The position numbers and the translations under genes were made by a program. DNA of 30,592 nucleotides from NCBI GenBank assembly GCA_937889535.1, contig CALBZW010000009.1, positions 1 through 30,592 on the forward strand, in the 5' to 3' direction. This document shows positions 5,727 to 13,282 of the stretch, piece by piece (the first letter of the stretch is position 1; every line of letters begins with the position of its first letter). A model generated the notes under the pieces. That model saw only the letters and a program-made list of their open reading frames with translations. It made no database searches and was not told the DNA's origin. Origin of the DNA: an uncultured Candidatus Saccharibacteria bacterium. Its GTDB lineage: Bacteria; Patescibacteriota; Saccharimonadia; Saccharimonadales; Saccharimonadaceae.

Positions 5727-7502
5727 ATGGAAGCTTCGAACGAACAAGTCGAAAAAATGCGCCATACGCTGAGCCATGTGTTGGCGGCAGCGGTGCGGGA
5801 GCTTTATCCGACAACAGTTTTCGGAATTGGTCCAGCGGCTCAGAACGGGTTTTATTATGATATTGATTTTGGTGAGACGAAAGTATCGGAAGCCGATCTT
5901 GCGAAAATCGAGAAGAAAATGCGGGGAATTATCGCGCGAGGTTGCGAAATGGTGCGCAGAGAGGTTTCGCGGGAAGAGGCTCTGGAGTGGGCTCGTGATA
6001 ATGGGCAGAAGTTTAAGGTGGAATTGATTGAGGAGCTGCCCGAGGGGGAGACGATTACGTTTTATGATTTGAAAGATGCTCGGAGCGGAGAAGCACTGTT
6101 TAGCGATTTATGCAAGGGGCCGCATGTTGAAAATCTGGGAGAGATTGGCGCGTTTAAGTTGGATCGGATTGCGGGGGCGTATTGGCGGGGAGATGAGAAG
6201 CGCGAGATGTTGACGCGGATTTATGGGGTGGCATTCCAGACGGAAGAAGAACTGAATAAGTATTTTGAACAGCAGGAAGAGGCGAAGAAGCGTGACCATA
6301 GGAAGTTGGGTAAGGAATTGGATTTATTCGCGTTTTCGGAGCTGGTGGGGTCGGGCTTGCCGCTATTTACACCGCGAGGGACGATTTTGCGCGATATGTT
6401 GAATGAACTTGCGCAGGGGTATCGGGTACGCTGCGGGTATCGGAAAGTGTGTATCCCGCACATTGCGAACGTCGATTTATATAAGACAAGCGGGCATTAT
6501 CAGAAATTCCCAGAGTTACTACAGTTTATTAGCCAAGAGTCGGGAGATAACTTGGCGGTGAAGCCGGTGAGTTGTCCGCATCATACGCAGATTTTTGCGA
6601 GTGCACCGAGGTCGTACAAGGAACTCCCAGTGAAGTATCTTGAGACGACGATGGTGTATCGGGATGAGCGGAAGGGGGAATTAGGGGGTCTCAGCCGGGT
6701 TCGGGCGATTACGCAAGATGATTCGCATGTTTTCTGTACAGAAGACCAAATCGAACAGGTGTTTGGTGAGCTGATTGAGAGTGCAAAAGATTTGTATAAA
6801 CGAGTAGGAATGAAGTTGACGCTTCGGTTGAGTTTCCGGGATGATAAGGATGCATATATCGGTGATCCGGAGATGTGGGAGAAGGCACAGGCCGCGATTG
6901 AGCGGATGGCAAAGAAGTTTGAGATGGAGTATTTTGTCGGGGTTGGTGAGGCGGCGATGTATGGGCCGAAGATGGATTTCATGGCAGTGGATGCTCTAGG
7001 GCGGGAATGGCAGCTTGCGACGGTGCAGCTGGACTATGCGATGCCAGAGCGGTTTGGGTTGGAGTATACGGCGCAGGATGGGAGTAAGAAGACGCCGATT
7101 ATGGTGCATTGTGCGCTTTTGGGGGCGATTGAGCGGTTTATGAGTATTTTTATCGAGCATACAGCGGGATGGTTCCCATTGTGGTGTGCACCAGAGATGG
7201 TGAGAGTTCTGACGGTGAATGCTGGGGCTGAGGAGTATGTGAAGGAAGTCGAGAAAGTACTAAAAGGGATAGTACTAGAGGAGCCGGTGAAGAATAATCA
7301 GTTACGGTATGAGGTTGACCGGAGTGACGATAGTCTCGGGAAGAAGATTAAGCGTGCGACAGAGATGAAGATCCCGGTAGTGCTGATTATTGGCGAGAAG
7401 GACGCAGCGGATAGGGTGGTAAGCGTAAGGACGCGTGAAGGGGAAGAGAAGGTGAAATTGGACGAATTGACGGGGTGGTTGGTAGCAAGGAGCGAAAAGT
7501 AG
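5727..7502 (+). CDS. thrS: Threonyl-tRNA synthetase lacking the TGS domain
   Basis: This class II synthetase charges tRNA-Thr. The 591-residue protein begins directly with the editing (N2) domain: MRHTLSHVLAAAV gives the HxxxH-like part and DLCKGPHV the Cys and His used to hydrolyse Ser-tRNA-Thr. The catalytic core includes SCPHHTQIF (zinc ligand Cys at about 283), MVYRDERKGELGGLSRVRAI (motif 2) and GAIERFMSIFIEH (motif 3). The last 100 residues are the anticodon-binding domain. The TGS domain of about 60-70 residues at the start of the E. coli enzyme is absent. AGAAAGGAT precedes the ATG as ribosome site. Confidence 0.97.
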   Translation: MEASNEQVEKMRHTLSHVLAAAVRELYPTTVFGIGPAAQNGFYYDIDFGETKVSEADLAKIEKKMRGIIARGCEMVRREVSREEALEWARDNGQKFKVELIEELPEGETITFYDLKDARSGEALFSDLCKGPHVENLGEIGAFKLDRIAGAYWRGDEKREMLTRIYGVAFQTEEELNKYFEQQEEAKKRDHRKLGKELDLFAFSELVGSGLPLFTPRGTILRDMLNELAQGYRVRCGYRKVCIPHIANVDLYKTSGHYQKFPELLQFISQESGDNLAVKPVSCPHHTQIFASAPRSYKELPVKYLETTMVYRDERKGELGGLSRVRAITQDDSHVFCTEDQIEQVFGELIESAKDLYKRVGMKLTLRLSFRDDKDAYIGDPEMWEKAQAAIERMAKKFEMEYFVGVGEAAMYGPKMDFMAVDALGREWQLATVQLDYAMPERFGLEYTAQDGSKKTPIMVHCALLGAIERFMSIFIEHTAGWFPLWCAPEMVRVLTVNAGAEEYVKEVEKVLKGIVLEEPVKNNQLRYEVDRSDDSLGKKIKRATEMKIPVVLIIGEKDAADRVVSVRTREGEEKVKLDELTGWLVARSEK

Positions 7503-7513
7503 CTGTAGCCGGT

Positions 7514-8113
7514 ATGACGTCGAAAAACGGTCTTGTGGGCGCACTAGAGGCTCTACGAGGCCGTTTTGGTGGAGTTTTTGATATTAGAATTGTATTGGGA
7601 TATGAATTTGCGGAGTTTTTCGATTTTTGTCAGTATTTGGGCTATTTTGGGTACAATGCAGGAGGATTTGCGGGTAAATTGCAATCTCCGATAGAGCTGG
7701 TACGACATCATGTAGGGAATTGTTGGGATCAGACGGAATTACAACGGGAGTGGTTTGAGAGGCATGGCTACGATGTGCGAACGTATTTGTTATATTATTA
7801 CTTGACGGATGATTGTTGTCCGTCACATTCGATTTTAGTTCATCAAGATGGAGATGCGTGGTGTTGGTTTGAGCCGATGTTTTGCGGAACGAAGGTGGAA
7901 TATTCGGGGGTACATAGGTATGCGAGTGAGGAAGAATTATTGCAGGACCTGAAGCGAGTGCTTGCTTTGAATGGACAGAGGACGGGGATGTTGCCGAAAA
8001 AGTTAGAAGATGAGCGATGGGTATTGTATGAATATACGAGACCGGAGTATGGGATTTCTGATGAGGAGTTTTACGACCATTGTCGAACGGGGAGAAAATG
8101 TAGTTTCGATTGA
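7514..8113 (+). CDS. Transglutaminase-like (papain-fold) hypothetical protein
   Basis: A cytoplasmic protein of 199 residues if it starts at the ATG at 7514; a GTG at 7475, inside the end of thrS, would add 13 residues. Neither has a convincing ribosome site, and coupling to thrS is likely. The order GNCWDQTELQREWFERHG (Cys in a helix start), CCPSHSILVHQDG (His on a strand) and WCWFEPMF (acidic residue on the next strand) is the Cys-His-Asp/Glu pattern of transglutaminase-like superfamily proteins. The activity and substrate are unknown. Its last codons (GRKCSFD) overlap sequence shared with the left edge of element E3 near 29664, so the 3' end of the gene may have been altered by a repeat. 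Confidence 0.65.
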   Translation: MTSKNGLVGALEALRGRFGGVFDIRIVLGYEFAEFFDFCQYLGYFGYNAGGFAGKLQSPIELVRHHVGNCWDQTELQREWFERHGYDVRTYLLYYYLTDDCCPSHSILVHQDGDAWCWFEPMFCGTKVEYSGVHRYASEEELLQDLKRVLALNGQRTGMLPKKLEDERWVLYEYTRPEYGISDEEFYDHCRTGRKCSFD

Positions 8114-8121
8114 ACTCGTGC

Positions 8122-8151
8122 TTGCTAAAATTGTTGAATTTATGATAGGGT
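8122..8151 (+). promoter_or_regulatory. Extended -10 promoter of short-peptide element E2
   Basis: TTGCTA (8122-8127), 18-nt spacer, TGA then TAGGGT (8146-8151). It starts 9 nt behind the stop of the preceding gene and matches the promoters of elements E1 and E3. Confidence 0.55.
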
Positions 8152-8213
8152 GGGTATAGAGTATCTGGGGCGCCAACGTATATTAACTTTAAGTTTTGTG
8201 GAAGGAGCGATAT

Positions 8214-8279
8214 ATGGTGATTGCCGTGAATATCGGTCGATTACGCTTTGTGATCGAAATTACCCTCGCCGATAACTAG
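8214..8279 (+). CDS. Short peptide of element E2 (21 aa), function unknown
   Basis: A 21-codon frame, MVIAVNIGRLRFVIEITLAD plus N, with a GAAGGAG site 8 nt before the ATG and the E-type promoter at 8122. It lacks the basic tail of its two relatives (2957 and 29791). The stop codon lies in the loop of an inverted repeat (ATTACCCT at 8258-8265 and AGGGTAAT at 8281-8288), the same arrangement as in the other copies but with different stem sequence. Unlike E1 and E3, no cassette lies beside it. Confidence 0.45.
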   Translation: MVIAVNIGRLRFVIEITLADN

Positions 8280-8363
8280 CAAGGGTAATTCAAACTAAAA
8301 TATATCCTTATTCTAGCACTCATTTATGAGGTATGCAAGTCCTGGATGCTCTAAAGGTAAAAA

Positions 8364-9161
8364 ATGAGAAATTTTATGAATAAAACGATAGTGATTGCTG
8401 GACCGACAGCGAGCGGTAAGACTGGGGTGGCGATTAAGATTGCGAAGGAGATAGAGCGGAGAGCGCAAGCGTCGCCGGAGGGGGCATTTGGTGGATTTAA
8501 GGGGGCGGAAGTGATTTCGGCGGATTCGCGGGCGATTTATCAGGGAATGGATCTTGGAACGGCGAAACCGAGTATGGAGGAGCAGCAGGGTGTTCCGCAT
8601 TGGGGGTTGGATTTGGTAAAGCCAGGTGAGAGGTTCACGGTGGCGGATTGGAAGCGATATACGGAGGAAAAGATAGCCGAGATTCGGGCGCGAGGGAATT
8701 TGCCAATAGTAGTTGGGGGCACGGGGTTATATATTGACGCTTTGGTGTACAATTATAGTTTTTCTGAGGAAGGGAAGCGTGAACAGAGTGACCGAAAGGC
8801 GGTTTGTTCAAATTATTTAATCATAGGCGTAAAGTGGGATGCGGAAAAATTGCGAGCAAGAATTGCGCAGAGGGTGGATAAATTATTTGTTCAGGAATTG
8901 TTTGATGAGACAAAAAAGTTGACGGCGCTGTATAATTGGAATACTCAGGCAATGAAAAGTAATATATATCAGTTTGCCTGGGCGTATTTACAGGGGGGAT
9001 ATGACTTAGAGCGAGCAAAAGAATTGTGTACATATGACGACTGGCACTTAGCCAAAAGACAACTAACTTGGTTCAAACGGAACAAAAATATAGTATGGTT
9101 GCCACTTGCGGAAATAGAGCCGTATGTGATAAAATGTATACAAGATGAGCAAAGAAGATAG
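8364..9161 (+). CDS. miaA: tRNA dimethylallyltransferase
   Basis: MiaA attaches a dimethylallyl group to N6 of A37 in tRNAs reading UNN codons. The P-loop GPTASGKT (about residues 13-20) is followed by the substrate motif ISADSRAIYQGMDLGTAKPS and VVGGTGLYIDALVYNYSF, all diagnostic. The C-terminus has the shortened RQLTWFKRNKNIVWL motif. At 265 residues it is shorter than the usual 300 and has a small Gly-rich insertion at about residues 33-48. The frame opens at 8364, but MNKTIVIAGPT at 8379 is the more typical start. Its 3' end overlaps the next gene by 17 nt. Confidence 0.95.
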   Translation: MRNFMNKTIVIAGPTASGKTGVAIKIAKEIERRAQASPEGAFGGFKGAEVISADSRAIYQGMDLGTAKPSMEEQQGVPHWGLDLVKPGERFTVADWKRYTEEKIAEIRARGNLPIVVGGTGLYIDALVYNYSFSEEGKREQSDRKAVCSNYLIIGVKWDAEKLRARIAQRVDKLFVQELFDETKKLTALYNWNTQAMKSNIYQFAWAYLQGGYDLERAKELCTYDDWHLAKRQLTWFKRNKNIVWLPLAEIEPYVIKCIQDEQRR

Positions 9162-9780
9162 CGCGCCAATCGAAAAATTGTTCGGATCGAAAACTCGGGC
9201 GAAGCTATTGGATTTGTTCTTTTCTGACACGAGTAAGTCGTATTATGTGCGTGAGATTACGCGGGTGATTGAAGAACAGATTAATTCGGTGAGGCGGGAA
9301 CTGATAAATCTTGAGGGGATTGGGATCGTTAAGAGCGAGACGTATGATAATAAGGTGTATTATTCGGCAAATATGAAGAGCCCGTACGCACATGCGTTCC
9401 AGGAGATTTTTTCACCAAGGAAGGTGCCAGTGAGCGGGGGCGGAGCAAGTGTTGTTGAGGTAAGGCGGGTCTTGCGGCGGAATAATGACTGGGAAGAGGT
9501 GATAAAGCCGGTAACAAAGTATCTAAGCGGATTGATTGTGGTTAATCGTTTGCCGGGCCAGGATGGGATTGATATGTTGGTAGTAGGAGATGATCGGACG
9601 AAGAAATTGACGCGCTGGGCGGAGGTAGTAGAGAAACGTCAGGGGCGACCGATGAATTATGTGATTATGGATAGAGAAGACTATTTGTATCGCAAGAGTG
9701 TACGGGACCGGTTTATTAATGAATTATTAGAGATGGAGATTACAGAGTTGTATGATCCAGAAGGTATGATAAAAGGGTGA
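9145..9780 (+). CDS. Winged-helix regulator with nucleotidyltransferase-like C-terminus
   Basis: The 211-residue protein starts with LFGSKTRAKLLDLFFSDTSK-SYYVREITR, the typical opening of a winged helix-turn-helix of the kind found in ArsR-like and MNT-type regulators; the recognition helix would be INSVRRELINLEGIGIVK. After a linker, LIVVNRLPGQDGIDMLVVGD (about residues 126-145) resembles the strand of a nucleotidyltransferase fold, but the GSxaxG and DxD residues are not intact. It overlaps miaA and has TAAAAT 9 nt before its ATG. It may sense or regulate the next genes; the target is unknown. Confidence 0.65.
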   Translation: MSKEDSAPIEKLFGSKTRAKLLDLFFSDTSKSYYVREITRVIEEQINSVRRELINLEGIGIVKSETYDNKVYYSANMKSPYAHAFQEIFSPRKVPVSGGGASVVEVRRVLRRNNDWEEVIKPVTKYLSGLIVVNRLPGQDGIDMLVVGDDRTKKLTRWAEVVEKRQGRPMNYVIMDREDYLYRKSVRDRFINELLEMEITELYDPEGMIKG

Positions 9781-9782
9781 AT

Positions 9783-9822
9783 GTAAGACGTTGTATATAC
9801 AATGTAATGCAGATGTAAGACG
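9783..9822. promoter_or_regulatory. Operator-like site R1
   Basis: GTAAGACG-TTGTATATACAA-TGTAATGC followed by a direct repeat ATGTAAGACG. The central TTGTATATACAA is a perfect palindrome. Nearly the same blocks occur at 11263-11312 and 23898-24081. It lies just upstream of the -10-like TAAAAT for the 9867 gene. Confidence 0.55.
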
Positions 9823-9866
9823 CGTGTGGATTAAAATATGGTAAAATAAGGCGGAAAAGGAGGAAA

Positions 9867-10322
9867 ATGTTTGAAATTGAGAGTAAAGACCCAGATCAGG
9901 TAGTAATTACGACGAAGACTAAGGCGATCAAGTTTAATCTAGCGGACGAGACGATTGATGCGGATTTGCCAGTAGGGAAGATTGTTGGACCAGGGGAGTT
10001 TGAGATTGGTGAGGCGGCGATTCGAGGGATTGCAGTGGGGGCAGAGCAGACGATTTATGACGTTGTGATTGGGAATGTACATGTGGGGATTATTGGTGCG
10101 GTGGAAGATGCAAATGCCTTGGATGAGCTAGGAGTGTCAAATGTGCTTTGTACGAGTAGCGTCAGGGCGGTAAGGGAGATTGAACCGAGGGTCGTGGTGG
10201 CGCTGGGGAATATTGATGGAATGGCGGTGGAACTGAAGGTGGCGGCACGAGCGGAAAAGAAGTTGAAAGTGAAGAGCCTGGATAGTTTGCCGAGTGCGCT
10301 GGAAGTAGTGGCGTTGACGTAA
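9867..10322 (+). CDS. Degenerate metallo-beta-lactamase-fold protein
   Basis: The 151-residue protein has the strand patterns of the UlaG/COG2220-like MBL proteins (LPVGKIVGPGEFEIGEAAIRGI, then YDVVIGNVHVGIIGAVED), but the HxHxDH metal site is missing. It may therefore be a non-catalytic or truncated member. AAGGAGG lies just before the ATG. Its stop overlaps the start of the M50 protease (TAATG at 10320-10324), so translation is probably coupled. A related protein often sits beside site-2 proteases in Patescibacteria as far as I recall; the function is unknown. Confidence 0.6.
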   Translation: MFEIESKDPDQVVITTKTKAIKFNLADETIDADLPVGKIVGPGEFEIGEAAIRGIAVGAEQTIYDVVIGNVHVGIIGAVEDANALDELGVSNVLCTSSVRAVREIEPRVVVALGNIDGMAVELKVAARAEKKLKVKSLDSLPSALEVVALT

Positions 10323-10966
10323 TGACGGAGTATCTTGTTGGGGTTCTGATTGCATTTGTAATAGTGCTGGTTTCGATGATTTTTCATGAGTTGGCGCATG
10401 GATTGGTGGCATACTGGCTGGGTGATGATACGGCGAAGTCGGAGGGGCGGTTGACTTTGAATCCGACAAAACACCTTGACCCGTTTTTGTCGATTCTGCT
10501 GCCGTTAATGATGTTTATTTCGGGCGGACCGGTGTTTGGTGGAGCGAAGCCGGTGCCGGTAAATTCACGGAACTTGAAGCATGGGGTGTGGGGGATGGCG
10601 CTAGTGGCGATTGCGGGTCCACTGACGAATTTTGTTCTGGCGTTGGTGGGATTCTTGATCGGGTATTATACCGGAGCATTTATGACAGGGGTGGGGATTT
10701 GGGGTGAGATCTTGGCGGATGTGGTGACGATTAATCTTGGTTTTGGAGTATTTAACTTGATTCCGATACCGCCGCTAGATGGTTCGCGGGTGTTGTATGC
10801 GATCGCGCCGGATGGGGTGCGGAATGTGATGGCGCAAATGGAGAGATGGGGAATTTTGGTTGTGATGTTATTGGTTGTGCTGGCGCCTGGAGTGATTAGC
10901 GCGATTATGGGCGGGGCGATTAATGGGATATTAGAGGTGTTTTATTGGATTGTCGGAGTACAGTAA
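10322..10966 (+). CDS. Site-2 protease family membrane metalloprotease (M50)
   Basis: An intramembrane zinc protease of 214 residues with four or five hydrophobic segments. The zinc site FHELAHGLVAYWLGD gives His22, Glu23 and His26, and NLIPIPPLDGSRVL supplies the second ligand Asp153. The compact form without a PDZ domain belongs to the group-III like M50 proteins (peptidase M50B-like) rather than RseP. It may process membrane-bound regulators. It starts inside the stop codon of the preceding gene and is the last gene of that operon. Confidence 0.92.
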   Translation: MTEYLVGVLIAFVIVLVSMIFHELAHGLVAYWLGDDTAKSEGRLTLNPTKHLDPFLSILLPLMMFISGGPVFGGAKPVPVNSRNLKHGVWGMALVAIAGPLTNFVLALVGFLIGYYTGAFMTGVGIWGEILADVVTINLGFGVFNLIPIPPLDGSRVLYAIAPDGVRNVMAQMERWGILVVMLLVVLAPGVISAIMGGAINGILEVFYWIVGVQ

Positions 10967-10973
10967 GATATGA

Positions 10974-10979
10974 TATAAT
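10974..10979 (+). promoter_or_regulatory. -10 box of the structured RNA region
   Basis: A perfect TATAAT, with its -35 inside the end of the M50 gene. The next base-paired segment begins 6 nt downstream. Confidence 0.5.
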
Positions 10980-10984
10980 GGAGT

Positions 10985-11114
10985 TAGCCTTGGTGGCGGC
11001 ATGATTTTCCTGAATAATCATGTTTCGGGATTTCGTGGCTCACTTCCGTGGAAGTGTCGCATAAGATTTTACCCACCTTGTACATACACAAGGGAAAACA
11101 TCGCCCCAAGGCTA
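10985..11114 (+). ncRNA. Candidate multi-hairpin small RNA
   Basis: TAGCCTTGG (10985-10993) pairs perfectly with CCAAGGCTA (11106-11114), closing a domain with three internal hairpins: CATGATT/AATCATG, CACTTCC/GGAAGTG with a 2-nt loop, and CCTTGT/ACAAGG. This arrangement has no credible coding frame and starts just after a perfect TATAAT. It could be an independent small RNA or the leader of the Nudix-RNase HI gene. I do not recognise a known riboswitch class. Confidence 0.5.
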
Positions 11115-11126
11115 CTTGTTCTTAGC

Positions 11127-11213
11127 GCGAGTTACTGCGTTAGAGACTGCGCTACTCGGTCGCTGGGCATTAAGCCCCGCTTCCTGTGTTGCTCGTCTCT
11201 GCCTTGTATCTCA
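11127..11213 (+). repeat. Intergenic structured repeat, copy B
   Basis: This is the second copy of the element at 1093. The blocks GCGAGTTACTGCGTTAGA and TCTGCCTTGTATCTCATC are conserved, while the inner stems differ in a compensatory way: AGAGAC pairs with GTCTCT, and GGGC pairs with GCCC around the same TTAA-containing loop. It directly follows the candidate RNA at 10985. Confidence 0.6.
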
Positions 11214-11262
11214 TCGCTAATAACGGCGCAGCCTGGCATACGGAGACGTGGTCGGAGGTAGG

Positions 11263-11312
11263 TATTACATTGTATATATGATGTACATACAGTGTAATGC
11301 AAATGTAAGACA
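11263..11312. promoter_or_regulatory. Operator-like site R2
   Basis: TATTACATTGTATATATG, ATGTACATACAGTGTAATGC and AATGTAAGAC lie in a row just upstream of the Nudix-RNase HI gene. GTAATGCAAATGTAAGAC is identical to site R1 except for one base. TACATTGTA-type half sites recur. Confidence 0.55.
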
Positions 11313-11339
11313 AAACAAGAGGATGGTGGGAAGTAACCA

Positions 11340-12194
11340 ATGAAACAACGAATTCGGGTAGTCGCGATGATTCAGCAGGAGGGGGAGACGCTGATTATGA
11401 AGAAGAGTCAAGGTCGGAGCGATTCGGCGCCGATGTGGGAGTTGCCAACGGGGAAGATTAAGTTTGGTGAGCAGCCGGAGGAGGCGATAGAACGAACTCT
11501 GGAAGAGTACCTAGGGGTGGAGTTGACGAAGAAGACGTTGTTGCATGACGTAGTGACTTTTATGTCGCAAAATCCGGGGATGGGTTCGAGTCAGCTGAGT
11601 AATTTGTATATTGTATATAATGTGTGGCTGAATGAGGGGGCGAAGATTAAGGCAAAAGAGCGGTATTCGGCGTATAAATATATCAAGCCGGAGGAGATGG
11701 GAAATTATCGCTTGGACGAGGCGAGTGCGATTGTGCTGGGGATGGAGAGCCGGAGCTATGCACGGGCCAATTATAAAGAGGTGGCGAATAGTGCGACGGT
11801 GTATGTAGATGGTAGTAGCCGTGGAAATCCGGGGCCGTCGGGGATTGGTTATCATATTGTGGGTGAAAATGGGCAAGTTTTACGTCAAGGTGGGGAGTTT
11901 ATTGGGTTTGCAAGTTCGCGGATTGCGGAATATTATGCGCTGAAAGAGGGGTGTGAGCAGGCGATTGAATTAGGGTTGAGGACGGTGCGGTTTGTGAGTG
12001 ATAATCTGATGATGGTGAATCAGATGAATGGAATTTACAAGGTGAAAAATCGAGATTTATTGCCGATTTATGACGATATTCAGAGGATGCTGGAGAATTT
12101 TGAAGCGTGTGCGTTCATGCATGTGGCGCGGGAGCAGAATCAAGAGGCGGATGCGCAGGCGAATTTGGCGATTGATAGGCAGTTTGCGGAATAG
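11340..12194 (+). CDS. Nudix-RNase HI fusion protein
   Basis: Two domains in 284 residues. Residues about 1-140 are a Nudix fold with the box GKIKFGEQPEEAIERTLEEY (Gly38-Glu44-...-Glu55-Glu56-x-x-Gly59); the usual RE dipeptide is RT here, but the metal-binding EE is kept. Residues about 152-280 are an RNase HI: YVDGSSRGNPGP (Asp157), IAEYYAL (Glu197), VSDNLMMV (Asp221) and EADAQAN (Asp271), that is, the complete DEDD set. The RNase part lacks an obvious basic protrusion, as in archaeal-type RNase HI. The fusion could couple nucleotide-pool cleaning with RNA/DNA hybrid removal. Operator-like site R2 lies just upstream. Confidence 0.9.
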   Translation: MKQRIRVVAMIQQEGETLIMKKSQGRSDSAPMWELPTGKIKFGEQPEEAIERTLEEYLGVELTKKTLLHDVVTFMSQNPGMGSSQLSNLYIVYNVWLNEGAKIKAKERYSAYKYIKPEEMGNYRLDEASAIVLGMESRSYARANYKEVANSATVYVDGSSRGNPGPSGIGYHIVGENGQVLRQGGEFIGFASSRIAEYYALKEGCEQAIELGLRTVRFVSDNLMMVNQMNGIYKVKNRDLLPIYDDIQRMLENFEACAFMHVAREQNQEADAQANLAIDRQFAE

Positions 12195-12200
12195 GCGTCA

Positions 12201-12224
12201 AAAAATCCTCAAGTGAGGATTTTT
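12201..12224 (+). terminator. Terminator of Nudix-RNase HI gene
   Basis: A perfect 10-bp stem, AAAAATCCTC / GAGGATTTTT, with the loop AAGT. Its A and T runs would allow use from both sides. Confidence 0.85.
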
Positions 12225-12252
12225 GAGAAAGATCGGCACTGAACCGGGCAGC

Positions 12253-12627
12253 TTAGAGGCAGCGGAGGGAGCGACCGATGTAACGATTGCCGTTATTTGA
12301 CGGATTGACGTTGCCTGGGTTTGTATTCAAGTTGTAGGCGTTGGTAGACGAGAGAGCCGTACGCGACCAGAGTTGAGCGTTGTTGCCGACGTTGTTAGCT
12401 GATCCGCTATTTAGATTGACGTTCCCGCTACGGACAAAAGCCAGAGCAATCAGTATACCGTTAGAGGTATGGGCGAAGGAGTGGCTGAGATTGGCCGCAG
12501 CCATGGCCGAGGTCAATAATTGGTCTCTTGATTCTCCTAAATGAATGTGTGAGAGCACTCCACGATCTTTGATATGAGGGCTAGGAGTAACTGGAGCATG
12601 ATCTCGTTGGTTACTTTTAGCACCCAT
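12253..12627 (-). pseudogene. FISUMP-like variable cassette c3, with fused 5' sequence
   Basis: The last 63 residues read LAFVRSGNVNL ... LWSRTALSS ... NAYNL ... NVNPS ... NRYIGRSLRCL, the cassette domain, here very rich in Asn. The entry block CTTTTGTCCGTAGCGG and central TGGTCGCGTAC are shared in DNA with the other cassettes. The frame stays open upstream to an ATG at 12627, giving about 60 residues unlike any other cassette and without a hydrophobic segment or a clear ribosome site. That 5' part may be chance or the remnant of another gene. It ends 30 nt behind the terminator of the Nudix-RNase HI gene. Confidence 0.7.
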
Positions 12628-12665
12628 GGACTATCTATCCACAGGGATATTGTAACATAGTTGTT

Positions 12666-12694
12666 TTGTATTTTTTCGAGTTTTATGTTAGTAT
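12666..12694 (+). promoter_or_regulatory. rnpB promoter
   Basis: TTGTAT (12666-12671), a 17-nt spacer and TAGTAT (12689-12694). The sequence TTTTATGTTAGTAT is close to the extended -10 of the short-peptide elements. Confidence 0.6.
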
Positions 12695-12697
12695 AGG

Positions 12698-13040
12698 AGG
12701 GAGCCTGAAAGGCGGCCGCTTGTTTTACAAGAGGAAAGTCCGGGCAGCACAGGACATGGTAGTCGTTAACAACGACCGTCCGCGAGGATAGGGAAAGTAC
12801 CACAGAAACGATACCGCCCAGATTGGGCAAGGGTGAAAAGAGTGGGGTAAGAGCCCACAGTCGCTTATGGTGACATAGGCGGGAGGCAAACCCTACCAGC
12901 TGCAAGGAGTGCTAAAAAACCTTGGTCCGAGGATGCACGCTCACCGCTAGAACCAGAGAGCAATTTTTGGTCTAGATAGATGGTCGCCAGTTTCTTCGAG
13001 AGAGGGAACTACAGAACCCGGCTTACTGACGGCTCAGACT
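12698..13040 (+). ncRNA. rnpB: RNase P RNA (class A)
   Basis: This is the catalytic RNA that trims 5' leaders from pre-tRNA. The hallmark segments are present in order: GAGGAAAGTCCGGGC (CR-I), the P4 pairing partners, GGGTGAAAAGAG, GTAAGAGCCCAC, GGAGGCAAACCC-like region and, near the 3' end, ACAGAACCCGGCTTA. GAGCC at the 5' end pairs with GGCTC at the 3' end to form P1. It is followed at once by a strong terminator. Confidence 0.96.
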
Positions 13041-13070
13041 AAAAATACCACCTTTATGGGTGGTATTTTT
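13041..13070. terminator. Bidirectional terminator of rnpB and the infC operon
   Basis: AAAAATACCACC and GGTGGTATTTTT form a 12-bp stem around TTTATG. It ends rnpB on the plus strand and rpmB on the minus strand. Confidence 0.9.
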
Positions 13071-13090
13071 AGGTTTTACAATTCTTTAGA

Positions 13091-13282
13091 CTATTTGATG
13101 ATGCCTTTTTTCTTCAAAGTGCGTAAAGTCGAAGTTGCGACATTGACGCGGACTTTTTTGCCATCAATAATCAAAGTGCGTTTTTGGACATTTGGTTTGA
13201 AGACTTTGCGGGTCTTGTGTTGCGAAAACGAAACATTATGACCATACATCTTGCCTTTGCCGCTAATTTCACAAACTGCCAT
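13091..13282 (-). CDS. rpmB: Large ribosomal subunit protein bL28
   Basis: A 63-residue 50S protein. MAVCEISGKGKMYGHNVSFS followed by HKTRKVFKPNVQKR is the family signature, and the C-terminus VRVNVATSTLRTLKKKGI also fits. Its ATG overlaps the stop of rplT by one base (TAATG on the minus strand), so it is the last gene of the infC operon. Its place in this operon is not the classical one (infC-rpmI-rplT only). Confidence 0.95.
   Translation of the reverse strand: MAVCEISGKGKMYGHNVSFSQHKTRKVFKPNVQKRTLIIDGKKVRVNVATSTLRTLKKKGIIK

Noticed and set aside
11001..11261. 86-aa open frame over the structured RNA region
   Set aside because: It runs through the perfect hairpins of the RNA candidate and repeat copy B, is Cys/Arg/Ser-rich without a family pattern and has no ribosome site.
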